DNA from: Sisyra terminalis
Lineage: Eukaryota; Arthropoda; Insecta; Neuroptera; Sisyridae
NCBI GenBank assembly: GCA_958496175.1
Contig: OY292280.1
Coordinates: 22,683,877-22,747,876 of the forward strand
DNA: 64,000 nt
Direction of reading: 5' to 3'
Position numbers and translations under genes: made by a program. Under the pieces are notes generated by a model that ran no database searches, had not been told where the DNA came from, and worked only from the letters and a program-made list of their open reading frames with translations. Positions within the stretch are counted from its first letter, which is position 1, and every line of letters begins with the position of its first letter. Below, in pieces: positions 1-9,452 of the stretch.

Positions 1-235
1 TGAGGTCTTGTTTTCTCAACGGATTCTGAATTAAGGCTATCAAGTGAAATATAATGTGAAAAAAATGTTGTCCTGTGTGCCAAAAGACACCCGCAATATC
101 GTTTCAAACTTTCATGAAGGACATTTTTCTAATGCATATAAAGGACATAAGGGATGTTTTCCTCCACTAAATTAAAGTAGAATATTATAAACTAAACCAT
201 TCTTAACCACTATGCAAAAAAGAAAAAGCATTTGT
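1..235. repeat. Satellite monomer (~338-bp family), end of an array entering from the left
   Basis: This is the 3' part of a monomer of the family that fills about 11640-19303. It shares the words 'gacacccgcaatatcg', 'gggatgttttcc' and 'accattcttaaccactatgc'. It stops at 'gcatttgt', directly against the outer end of element E1. The same satellite/element junction occurs at 19303/19304, so the two junctions descend from one event. The variant 'gcatataaaggacataagg' is also found in the monomers near 18185 and 18865. Confidence 0.9.
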
Positions 236-935
236 TGGAAAACTTTTAGGTCCTTGTTCCTTTTTTTCATGAAAACAAATTTGTATTTTAATAGCATTAG
301 CTAGCACAATAGGTGAATTTTAAATATCGAAAAATCCATTAACGATATCGAAAACTTTAGGTTTTATTGGATTTTTGTTTCGATCGTAACGTAATATTGC
401 TACGGTGTGAATTTCTTCGAGAAATTCGACAAACATTTTTTTGAAAAAAGTCGACGTACATTTGGTCGACGAAATAAAATTTCTCAGAAGAGAAAAAAAA
501 AAGTTTTTCCCCTTAAGCTTTTCCGGGACCAAATTTATACCATCGATAGAGTAATTCAAGCGCTATCGAATGAGCCTACTATCGTTAACCTACGATCGAT
601 AGTTATCGCTACAAATGGCTTTGAAGTTGGAAAAAGTGAAAAAAATCGCCAATTTAGGCCTATTTTTGGGATTCTTCAGAATTTCTGCCGGAAAATTTTC
701 GCCAAAAAAATGAAAAATTGTATAATTAAAAATGATTTTTAGGCTTCTCGGAGCGTAACTAAGCCATTCCCGAAATCCCATTTCACTAAATTCGAAAATT
801 CGAGGTCCCCCCCCCCAAAAAAAAAAACCGAAAAAATTGACTTCAGGATATGTTTTTTTGGCCTCCCGTGACGTAACTAAGCCATTCCCAGAGTCCTACT
901 TCCCGAAAATCGAAAATTCGGTAATTTTTCGGGAA

Positions 936-993
936 TGACGACATTGGGTGGCGACGTATGTGTGACGTCATATATATGAAAAGAGTGACGTCA
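936..993. promoter_or_regulatory. Cluster of CRE-type palindromes in E1 left arm
   Basis: Two perfect TGACGTCA octamers lie at 963-970 and 986-993, and a degenerate one (TGACGACA) at 936-943, with spacings of 27 and 23 bp. TGACGTCA is the classical binding site of CREB/ATF bZIP factors. Whether it acts here is inference. Confidence 0.4.
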
Positions 994-1180
994 CAAAACC
1001 ATTGAGCAAAAATAAAATGAAAAATATATAGCATCATCGATCGATCATTTCGAACCCCGAAAGGTTGGAACTGTTCGATCGAATATTTCGATGATACAAT
1101 GTCTGGAATGAGGAATTAATGTTAATTAGATATATTATAAGCTGTAAGGAATAGAAATCAATTATTAGAAATTATAAAAA

Positions 1181-1261
1181 TCCGGGACCAATCGGGATGC
1201 GAACCAGGGACCTCGACTCCGAACAACAGCAACGGCGACCAAGACGACTCGGCTATCAGAT
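1181..1261 (-). other. tRNA-like module with pol III A and B boxes, E1 left arm
   Basis: On the minus strand an A-box-like TAGCCGAGTCG is followed after ~40 nt by a B-box-like GGTTCGCATCC, the layout of an internal RNA polymerase III promoter. I do not see a complete cloverleaf, so a tRNA-derived SINE head or tRNA pseudogene fits better than a working tRNA. The right-arm copy reads TGGCCGAGTCG. Confidence 0.45.
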
Positions 1262-1984
1262 TATATATGTAAATGACCTTAAAACTCATACATAAACAAT
1301 TCTTATGAGATTTTTGGAAAATTGAAAAAAAAAATTCGATTGATGGAGTTGGAATTTTTCAAAAATATTTTAACCATAGCTGCTCCATGTTAAAGTTGGA
1401 AAATTTTACTAAAAACATTGCAACATTTTAAGGTCCTTGATCCTTTTTTTCGAAAAAAACAACATTTGTATTTCAAAAGAATTTCTTCAGAAAATTAAAA
1501 TGTATATATAAAAAAAATCGATAAGGAAATCAAAAAGTTGAGATATTTTTCGATATTGTCTTTATCGTATTATTCGATAATCTATCGAAAAATATTGAAC
1601 TTACCTTACTTACCTAATCGTTGCATTATCTTAACTTTTCTTTGTATCTTAACTCTGAAATATAAAATTCAGGAGGATGGGTGCGGAAAATCAAATTGAA
1701 ACAATATGTTCAATTAACATAAATTTATTAATGTTAAATATCAAAACAGTTTATAATAAATTACAATATTAGTTTTTCCATTATTACAATAGTTTATATA
1801 ATTTATGTAAAAGTATCAATTATTATAATCATATAGAAATATTAAGTTAATTAAATTTTCTTGATTTACAGATATTTTCACTATTTATCACTTAAACCAC
1901 TTTATCACTTAAACCACTTTATAACTTCACATTCACTGAATTATTAAAACACAATTTACAGCTCTGATTGTTGTAGTAAATCCA

Positions 1985-2296
1985 TTAGTGATTTTCTCGG
2001 TAGTTATCAATTGTGGAAATGATATCCTTTATGAATTTGATGGATGATCCTCCAAAGATCCGCATTTATTCCTCAAACGTCCATTCGGAAATGATGAACA
2101 TCTCAACTCCAATGAATAATTCTCCGTTGTCATCGGTCAGCTTCTTCTGGAACGAAAAAATCAATAAATAATCAAAAATCAATATTTGGAAGTCTCAAAA
2201 GTACAGCGACTTACCAATTATTTATCTCCCAACAAGATGATACATTCTTTAGCGCAAAAACAATGTCTTTGTCCTTAGTTTCTTGGTAATTTGGAT
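1985..2296 (-). pseudogene. Degenerate spliced gene fragment in E1 left arm
   Basis: The family is not recognised. Block A (2296-2215) follows 'tttttacag' and ends at a 'gtaagt' donor. One frame is open throughout and begins PNYQETKDKDIVFALK. A 68-nt intron ends in 'cgttccag'. Block B (2146-2066) is open in the frame beginning KKLTDDNGELFIGVEMF and ends GAG GAA TAA. The same frame continues straight on from an ATG (MRIFGGSSIKFIKDIIS) to a stop at 1987-1985. The open frames of A and B are out of phase: joining the splice sites gives TGA at the junction, and a TAA splits block B from its continuation. I therefore call it a captured, decayed gene piece. Related copies lie in every arm in this window. 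Confidence 0.4.
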
Positions 2297-2649
2297 CTGT
2301 AAAAATATATTTTATAATTATTTAAACAAATTATACTTTCTAGCTACATTAACATGTATAGGTACTGGGGAACATATAATTTACATAATGAAAACATTGG
2401 TTGCTTCTGCATTTATTAACACAAAAGTCACTTCCAATTCTTTTTCATTTACCAATGTAGCATAGATTTAACACTTGTGGGAACGTCACTGGACTTTTTA
2501 CATTTCACATTAAACATGCTGTGCAAATTTTTCCATATACAAAGCCCATTGAAGGTATGAAATTGTGCATCAATTTGGAGGCAGATGAAATCATCAAACC
2601 CTTCAATATTCAAGTGCTTCTAACTTCGTCAAATAGGCAAGGGATGACT

Positions 2650-2706
2650 TTGTAGCCGGGCTGATAAGTATGTTGAGGGAACAATCTCCGGGTTCGAACC
2701 TTGAAA
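2650..2706 (+). other. Second tRNA-like module (A and B boxes) in E1 loop
   Basis: A TGTAGCCGGGCTG A-box-like stretch is followed by a perfect B box, GGTTCGAACC, at 2691-2700. Its sequence differs from the arm modules, so it is a separate tRNA-like family. A closer relative with a better A box lies on the minus strand at 10713-10775. Confidence 0.4.
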
Positions 2707-2897
2707 TTGCCATATGAAGGATATCCGTAGATGGTGTCCGGTCGCTGCTTATTGCTTAAATACATTTCTTACAGTTGTATCTAGCTACTCGAGGACCAAT
2801 CTTTAAATGGAGTCATCAAAAAATGAACAAGACCTAACATTTAATTATTTATGTCAATAGGAAATGAGGATTGTTTTCTGATAAATTTGTACAGTAC

Positions 2898-3087
2898 CTG
2901 CAGCATTTCTTCGGACGTTTTCCAGATGATTTTCTGAAAAATAAACGATGGTAAGTGCAAGTGTTTTATTCCTGTAAAAAGTTGTTACTTTCAATTCGAA
3001 AAGGTTTGCAACTACCTTTGGGGCATAGACGGTATAGACCCAAAGAATAATAAGTGTCAATTTCACCAAACAATCGTTCCTATTCAT
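2898..3087 (-). CDS. Possible small secreted-peptide gene, two short exons (hypothetical)
   Basis: On the minus strand an ATG at 3087 opens 24 codons with the look of a signal peptide: a charged start (MNRNDCLVK), a hydrophobic core (LTLIILWVYTVYA) and a small residue before PK. The frame reaches a CAAAG|GTAGTT donor at 3016/3015 in phase 0. An 82-nt intron ends in 'gtttatttttcag'. Exon 2 (2933-2898) adds 12 codons (KIIWKTSEEMLQ) up to CTGCAG|GTACTG. I could not place a third exon or a stop with confidence. Against this, stronger GTAAGT donors lie on the opposite strand at 2949 and near 3092, so the splice signals may belong to a plus-strand transcript. The unspliced frame is also open for 77 codons. 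An identical copy lies in E2. Confidence 0.25.
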
Positions 3088-3401
3088 AGTAGGTAAGTTT
3101 TATTCCGTTTTCACCGGAAAATATACAGATTTCTGCTACTCTCCGGAACGATTTACTGGACGGCTATGCTGGAACCGGAGGTTTCGAATTCGATTGGCGA
3201 ATGAGCCCAATATGTTTTGCTACCATAATAATTGGTTTTAATTTCTTTTAACTTACGTTGGCTCACATTATCACTTAATAACATGAACCCTCGTTTCCGA
3301 ATTTTAGCACCATGTGTTCAATCGATCAACGATAGCCTTCGACATTTGGAAATGATTGATTGATCGATCGATGATTTACCTATATGTTTTTCCAATTAAA
3401 C

Positions 3402-3960
3402 CATGGTTAAGGATGATTTAATCTTTAATATTCAACTCAATTTTGGCGAAACAAAACATCCCTTATATCCTTTTTATGCACTCGAAAATTGTCCTTTTTG
3501 AAACTTTGAAACTATATTGCGGGTGTCCTGTGGCACACAGGATAAAAAATTTTTCTCTCCACATCTCACGTAAGGACATTGTTTAATAATCCGTTGCGAA
3601 AATTAGCTGTTATAAGGAAAAGTCACCCCTCAAAAATGACCTTTTTTCAAGCCAATTTGGTGCAAGGGTTTTCACCTCCTTAATTTCCCAATTTAATTTT
3701 CCAAGGATCTAGTGAACCAATGCTTATGATTTTTTGCATCATGGTTAAGGATGATTTAATCTTTTATATTCAACTCAATTTTGGCGAAACAAAACATCCC
3801 TTATATCCTTTTTAAGCACTCGAAAATTGTCCTTTTTGAAAATTTGAATCGATATTGCGATATTGGTTCGAAAAAAACCTTTATTTAACGGTGTTACAGG
3901 CGATTGAAGATTGGATGGTTTTATTATTTTTTCTGCCACATGGATTGTCGATTTCATCCC
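3402..3960 (-). repeat. Satellite-family monomers (loop subfamily) inside E1
   Basis: The motif 'catggttaaggatgattta' starts at 3402 and again at 3740, exactly 338 bp apart, so there is one full monomer plus a partial one. Read on the minus strand they match the 11640-19303 satellite: gggatgttttg, ggacaattttc, and the 'ccgcaata' and 'cacacagg' words fall in the same order. Subfamily differences are clear, for example 'cacgtaaggacattg' is absent from the main array. E2 has one more monomer here. Confidence 0.85.
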
Positions 3961-5150
3961 TTAAACGAGCTTTGTTTTCGAAATAATTAGCACAGCTTGT
4001 ATGGGAGGACTTAAACTTTCTGTTTGGATTTCTCCATTGTAAGTTTGTTCAATTTTTACCAGTTTCCATGTAGTCAATTGCATCTCTTATGTGTGAAAAA
4101 TCAAAAGCAGTAAGTTCATAATTCAGTTTTTAAATTATTGTTTTTTTTTCTAACATATATCTAATTTGTTGACAATTCGAATTGTTTAGAATTTTAAATT
4201 AAGACAACGCCAAAATGCATTCGACTTTTGTTGGAAGCTATGAGTACATCTACCTGACTCATAGGTGGCACTAAAAACTTAAGGTGGTTCAATTGACATA
4301 CATGTCAAAAGTTCACACGTTGTAGCATAGATGGAGGTACGATACATGTCAATGTGACAGCTTATTTTTGAAAGTTATTAGTTCTTAATTGACTTTAGTT
4401 TATCCAATTAAATTGAATATTTTATGTTATGGTTGTTTGAGCTGATGGCCAATGTTACATTTTAACTTCATAAAATCAGAATCGAATTAAATAAATGTGA
4501 AACAGATAATGTTTATTGTGAAATTGTAGGTATGGACGCAATGTTTATATGAGATTATATGTACTTTCTGTTACTTTGGTAGATATTTTCCAACGTTTAA
4601 CTAACTAATGAACGACAAAAATGTATTTTTAAAATATATTTAAAAATAATTCATTCAGAGAAGAATCTAATCAAATCATCTGTAAATGTAAGCCACTGGG
4701 AGTGCAGCTTAAGTATTGTGAATATCAGAAGAATATATCAATCCACGGGATAAACAGGAAGATAATAAAAGATCAGGTTTTGATCACCGAATTAGGCATA
4801 ATAGCGACTTAAACCATGGTTGTAATTGAAAGTCCTCCTCATGGAGAGCTGATTTTTGCAATACAGTTAAGAATGATTCAGTTTTAAATGGCAGCTATTT
4901 TCTGCGAAAGAAAACCATCTCTTATATCCTTTTTATGTACTTGAAAATTGTCCTTTTTGAAACTTTGAAAAAACAGCCCTTATCAGAAAAAGCAATCTTG
5001 CAACTTTGTTAATAAGTGCAGAAGTTTAGCAATCATTGTTTCATTATGGAAATTTTGTAAATGGGCTGCGCCATATGTTCCCCAGTCTACATGTTAATGT
5101 CCCTAAAAAATTACAATTTGTTTAAATATTAATAAAATATATTTTTACAG

Positions 5151-5477
5151 ATCCATACCAAGACATACTAAGAATCTGAGGCCCAAGACATTGTTTTTGC
5201 GCTGAAGAAAGTATCATCATTTTGGGAGATAAATGATTGGTAAGTCGCTGTACTTTTGAGACCTCCAAATATTTTATTATTGATTTTTGATTATTTATTG
5301 ATCTTTTCGTTCCAGAAGAAGCTGACCGATGACAACGGAGAATTATTCATTGGAGTTGAGATGTTCACCATTTCCGAATGGACGTTTGAGGAATAAATGC
5401 GGATCTTTGGAGGATCATCCATCAAATTCATAAAGGATATCATTTCCACAATTGATATCTACCGAGAAAATCACTAA
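5151..5477 (+). pseudogene. Degenerate spliced gene fragment in E1 right arm
   Basis: Block A (5151-5239) follows 'atttttacag' and ends at 'gtaagt'. It is 7 nt longer than in the left arm, which breaks the early part of its frame with a TGA. A 76-nt intron ends 'cgttccag'. Block B (5316-5396) has the frame KKLTDDNGELFIGVEMF..SEWTFEE then TAA, followed at once by ATG and 25 further codons to a TAA at 5475-5477. The frame is better kept in block B than in A. The product is not recognised. Confidence 0.4.
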
Positions 5478-6199
5478 TGGATTTACTCCAACAATCAGAG
5501 CTGTAAATTGTGTTTTAATAATTCAGTGAATGTGATGTTTTAAAGTGGTTTAAGTGATAAAGTGGTTTAAGTGATGAATAGTGAAAATATCTGTAAATCA
5601 AGAAAATTTTACTAACTTTATATTTCTATATGATTTTAATAATTGATACTTTTACATAAATTATATAAACTCTTGTAATAATGGATAAACTAATATTGTA
5701 ACTTTTTATAAACTGTATTGATATTTAACATTAATAAATTTATTTTAATTGAATATATTTTTTCAATTCGATTTTCCGCACCCATCCTCTTGAATTTTAT
5801 ATTTCAGAGTTAAGATACAAAGAAAAGTTAAGATAATGCAACGAAGAGGTAAGTAAGGTAAAATCAATGTTTTTGGATAGATTATCGAATAATTCGATTA
5901 AGCCAATATCGAAAAATATCTCAACTTTTTGAAGTCCTAATCGATTTTATTTTATATATAAATTTTAATTTTCTGAAGAAACTCTTTTGAAATACAAATT
6001 TGTTTTTGTCGATAAAAGGGATCAAGGATCATAAAATGTTGCAATGTTTTTAGTAAAATTTTCCAACTTTAACATGGAGCAGCTATGGTTAAAATATTTT
6101 TGAAAAATTCCAACTCCATCAATCGAATTTTTTTTTCAATTTTCCAAAAATCTCATAAGAATTGTTTATATATGAGTTTTAAGGTCATGTACATATATC

Positions 6200-6280
6200 A
6201 TCTGATGGCCGAGTCGTCTTGGTCGCCGTTGCTGTTGTTCGGAGTCGAGGTCCCTGGTTCGCATCCCGATTGGTCCCGGA
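6200..6280 (+). other. tRNA-like module with A and B boxes, E1 right arm
   Basis: TGGCCGAGTCG (6206-6216) matches the tRNA A box closely, and GGTTCGCATCC (6256-6266) matches the B box except at one position. The sequence ends 'ggtcccgga'. Box order and spacing suit transcription by RNA polymerase III. It is the inverted partner of 1181-1261. Confidence 0.45.
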
Positions 6281-6467
6281 TTTTTATAATTTCAAATAAT
6301 AGATTTCTATTCCTTACTGCTTATAATATATCTAATTAACATTAATTCCTCATTCCAGACATTGTATCATCGAAATATTCGATCGAACAGTTCCAACCTT
6401 TCGGGGTTCGAAATGATCGATCGATGATGCTATATATTTTTCATTTTATTTTTGCTCAATGGTTTTG

Positions 6468-6525
6468 TGACGTCACTCTTTTCATATATATGACGTCTCA
6501 CATACGTCGCCACCCAATGACGTCA
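6468..6525. promoter_or_regulatory. Cluster of CRE-type palindromes in E1 right arm
   Basis: Perfect TGACGTCA sites lie at 6468-6475 and 6518-6525. The middle site, at 6491-6498, has become TGACGTCT. Different sites are broken in the left arm, so the arms have decayed separately. Confidence 0.4.
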
Positions 6526-7219
6526 CTCCCAAAAAATTACCGAATTTTCGATTTTCGGGAAGTAGGACTCTGGGAATGGCTTAGTTACGTCACGGGAGGC
6601 CTAAAAAACATATCCTGAAGTCAATTTTTTCGGTTTTTTTTTTTTGGGGGGGGGACCTCGAATTTTCGAATTTAGTGAAATGGGATTTCGGGAATGGCTT
6701 AGTTACGCTCCGAGAAGCCTAAAAATCATTTTTAATTATACAATTTTCATTTTTTTGGCGAAAATTTTCCGGCCGAAATTCTGAAGAATCCCAAAAATAG
6801 GCCTAAATTGGCGATTTTATTCACTTTTTCCAACTTCAAAGCCATTTGTAGCGATAACTATCGATCGTAGGTTAACGATAGTAGGCTCATTCGATAGCGC
6901 TTGAATTACTCTATCGATGGTATAAATTTGGTCCCGGAAAAGCTTAAGGGGAAAAACTTTTTTTTTTCTCTTCTGAGAAATTTTATTTTGTCGACCAAAT
7001 GTACGTCGATTTTTTTCAAAAAAATGTTTGTCGAATTTCTCGATGAAATTCACACCATAGCTATATTACGTTACGATCGAAACAAAAATCCAATAAAACC
7101 TAAAGTAATCGATATCGTCAATGGTTTTTTCGATATTTAAAATTCACCTATTGTGCTAGCTAATGCTATTTAAATACAAATTTGTTTTCTTGAAAAAAAG
7201 GATCAAGGGCCTAAAAGTT

Positions 7220-7403
7220 TTCCAATGTGGATTCACATCTTTTCCGATCGTAACATGGAGCACCTATGGTTAAATTTTTTCCGGAAAATTCTATGAAAAT
7301 CGTTCCGGTGACCATTTGATCAAACGATTTTATTGGAATTTTGCGGCAAAATTTTAACCATAGGAGCTCCATGTTACGATCGGAAAAGATGTGAATCCAC
7401 ATT
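7220..7403. repeat. Centre of giant palindrome, 22-bp spacer
   Basis: Inverted sequence converges from both sides: 'ccaatgtggattcacatc' at 7222 pairs with 'gatgtgaatccacattgg' at 7388, and pairing with a few mismatches runs in to 'cg' at 7301-7302 and 'cg' at 7325-7326. Only about 22 bp (7303-7324) are left between the arms. An open frame across the centre is a by-product of the symmetry. Confidence 0.85.
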
Positions 7404-8100
7404 GGAAAACTTTAAGGTCCTTGATCCTTTTTTTTAAAAAAACAAATTTGTATTTAAATAGCATTAGCTAGCACAATAGGTGAATTTTAAAAATCGAAAA
7501 AACCATTAACGATATCGAAAACTTTAGGTTTAATTGGATTTTTGTTTCGATCGTAACGTAATATAGCTATGGTGTGAATTTCCTCGAGAAATTCGACAAA
7601 CATTTTTTTGAAAAAAATTGGCCTACATTTGGTCGACGAAATAAAAATTCTCAGGAGTAGAAAAAAAAAAGTTTTTTCCCTTAAGCTTTTCCGGGACCAA
7701 ATTTACACCATCGATAGAGTAATTCAAGAGCTATCGAATGAGCCTTCTATCGTTACCCTACGATCGATAGTTATCGCTACAAATGGCTTTAAAGTTGGAA
7801 AAAGTGAAAAAAAACGCCAATTTAGGCCTACTTTTGGGATTTTTTAGAAAACCGGCCCAAAAATTTTTCCCCAAAAAATGAAAAATTATATAATTAAAAA
7901 TGATATTTAGGCTTCTCGGAGCGTAACTAAGCCATTCCCGAAATCCCATTTCACGAAATTCGAAAATTCGAGGTCCCCCCCCCAAAAAAAAAACCGAAAA
8001 AATTGACTTCAGGATATGTTTTTAGACCTCCCGTGACGTAACTAAGCCATTCCCAGAGTCCTTCTTCCCGAAAATCGAAAATTCGGTAATTTTTCGGGAA

Positions 8101-8158
8101 TGACGTCATTGGGTGGCGACGTATGTGTGACGTCATATATATGAAAAGAGTGACGTCA
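8101..8158. promoter_or_regulatory. Cluster of three intact CRE-type palindromes in the mirror arm
   Basis: Perfect TGACGTCA octamers lie at 8101-8108, 8128-8135 and 8151-8158. This is the only arm in the window with all three intact, and it shows the ancestral spacing of 27 and 23 bp. Confidence 0.45.
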
Positions 8159-8345
8159 CAAAACCATTGAGCAAAAATAAAATGAAAAATATATAGCATC
8201 ATCGATCGATCATTTCGAACCCCGAAAGGTTGGAACTGTTCGATCGAATATTTCGATGATTCAATGTCTGGAATGAGGAATTAATGTTAATTAGTTATAT
8301 TATAAACTGTAAGGAAGAGAAATCAATTATAAGAAATTTTAAAAA

Positions 8346-8426
8346 TCCGGGACCAATCGGGATGCGAACCAGGGACCTCGACTCCGAACAACAGCAACGG
8401 CGACCAAGACGACTCGGCTATCAGAT
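8346..8426 (-). other. tRNA-like module in the mirror arm
   Basis: This is the same module as 6200-6280, inverted. Both boxes are kept: GGTTCGCATCC and, with one change, TAGCCGAGTCG on the minus strand. Confidence 0.45.
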
Positions 8427-9132
8427 GATATATGTAAATGACCTTAAAACTCAATCATAATCAATTCTTAAGAGATTTGTGGAAAATTGAAAAAATATTT
8501 CGATCGAAGGAGTTGGAATTTTCCAAAAACCTTATAACCATAGCTGCTCCATGTGAAAGTTGGAAAATTTTTGTAAAAACATTGCAACATTTTAAGGTCC
8601 TTGATCCTTTTTGTCGACAAAAACCAATTTGTATTTCAAAAGAGTTTCTTCAGAAAATTAAAATTTATATATAATGAAAAATCGATAAGGACTTCAAAAA
8701 GTTGAGATATTTTTCGATATTGGCTTAATCGAATTATTCGATAATCTATCGAATAATATTAAACTTACCTTACTTACCTCTTCGTTGCATTATCTTAACT
8801 TTTCTTTGTATCTTAACTCTGAAATATAAAATTCAAGAGGATTGGTGCGGAAAAACGAATTGAAAAAATATATTCAATTAAAATAAATTTATTAATATTA
8901 AATATCAATTCAGTTTATAATAAATTACAATATTATTTTCTCCATTATTACAATAGTTTATATAATTTATGTAAAAGTATCAATTATTATAATCATATAG
9001 AAATATAAAGTTAATACAATTTTCTTGATTTTTCAGATATTTTCACTATTTATCACTTAAACCACTTTATCACTTCACATTCACTGAATTATTAAAACAC
9101 AATTTACAGCACAGATTGTTGTAGTAAATCCA

Positions 9133-9452
9133 TTAGTGATCTTCTTGGTAGATATCAATTGTGGAAATGATATCCCAAAGGAATTTGCTTGATGATCCTC
9201 CAACGATCCACATTTATTCCTCAAACGTCCATTTGGAAATGATGAACATCTCAACTCCAATGAATAATTCCCCGTTGTCATCGGTCAGCTTCTTCTGGAA
9301 CGAAAAGATCAATAAATAATCAAAAATCAATAATATAATATTTGGAGGTCTCAAAAGTACAGCGACTTACCAATCATTTATCTCCCAAAATGATGATACT
9401 TTCTTCAGCGCAAAAACAATGTCTTGGTCCTTAGTTTCTTGGTAATTTGGAT
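9133..9452 (-). pseudogene. Degenerate spliced gene fragment in the mirror arm
   Basis: Block A (9452-9371, 82 nt) is fully open in the frame PNYQETKDQDIVFALKKVSS and ends at a 'gtaagt' donor. The intron is 76 nt. Block B (9294-9214) is open as KKLTDDNGELFIGVEMF to a TAA, with the ATG continuation to a stop at 9135-9133. It differs from E1 at several amino-acid positions but keeps both frames and both splice sites. The phase clash between A and B is the same as elsewhere. Confidence 0.4.

Larger units (their letters stand above)
236..2425 (-). repeat. E1 left arm of the inverted repeat
   Basis: This is the reverse complement of 5000-7302. Recognisable pairs are 'aaaaccgaaaaaattga' near 825 against its complement near 6622, and 'actggggaacatat' at 2361 against 'atatgttccccagt' near 5076. 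The arm is rich in ATCGAT and TTCGAT words and has a short internal palindrome around 1032-1095. It lacks the outermost ~55 bp found beside the palindrome centre in the right arm, so it is truncated at the satellite junction. Confidence 0.85.
2426..4999. other. E1 loop (unpaired centre of the element)
   Basis: The loop holds, in order: a second tRNA-like module (2650-2706), a possible small secreted-peptide gene on the minus strand (2898-3087), and satellite-family DNA (3402-3960). An AT-rich tract follows at ~4020-5000. Around 4295-4365 that tract has repeated TGACA/TGTCA words, including the dyad TGACATACATGTCA. Between 4860 and 4980 is a further satellite-like fragment ('tcttatatcctttttatg' followed by 'gaaaattgtcctttttgaaac'). 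No long open frame is present. The segment 4080-5000 is also mirrored at ~9560-10530. Confidence 0.7.
236..7302. mobile_element. E1: long inverted-repeat (foldback-like) element
   Basis: The element has a left arm (236-2425) and a right arm (5000-7302) that are reverse complements with moderate divergence, around a loop (2426-4999). The outer ends read 'ggaaaacttttaggtcc' on the left and its complement near 7204-7223. Each arm carries, from outside to inside, a G/C homopolymer tract, TGACGTCA sites, a tRNA-like module and a degenerate spliced gene fragment. No transposase is visible, so if mobile it is non-autonomous. I could not identify a target-site duplication, because the left side abuts satellite DNA and the right side continues into a mirror copy. 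It may instead be an inverted segmental duplication rather than a transposon. Confidence 0.6.
5000..7302 (+). repeat. E1 right arm, also the left arm of the giant palindrome
   Basis: This is the inverted copy of 236-2425 and at the same time the left half of the palindrome centred near 7313. Within the arm a module with 'ggatcaagg', 'ttttccaa' and a 'catggagc..ctatggttaaa' core occurs twice (about 6021-6095 and 7199-7275). The arm therefore contains an older internal duplication ~1.18 kb apart. A T/G homopolymer tract marks 6630-6656. Confidence 0.85.

Noticed and set aside
320..1037. Overlapping frames on both strands of the element arms
   Set aside because: These are mirror-image shadows produced by inverted repeats. 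None has a consistent frame with splice signals or a known motif.
7211..7402. 63-codon frame across the palindrome centre
   Set aside because: It is self-complementary sequence reading the same DNA inwards and outwards; no protein character.
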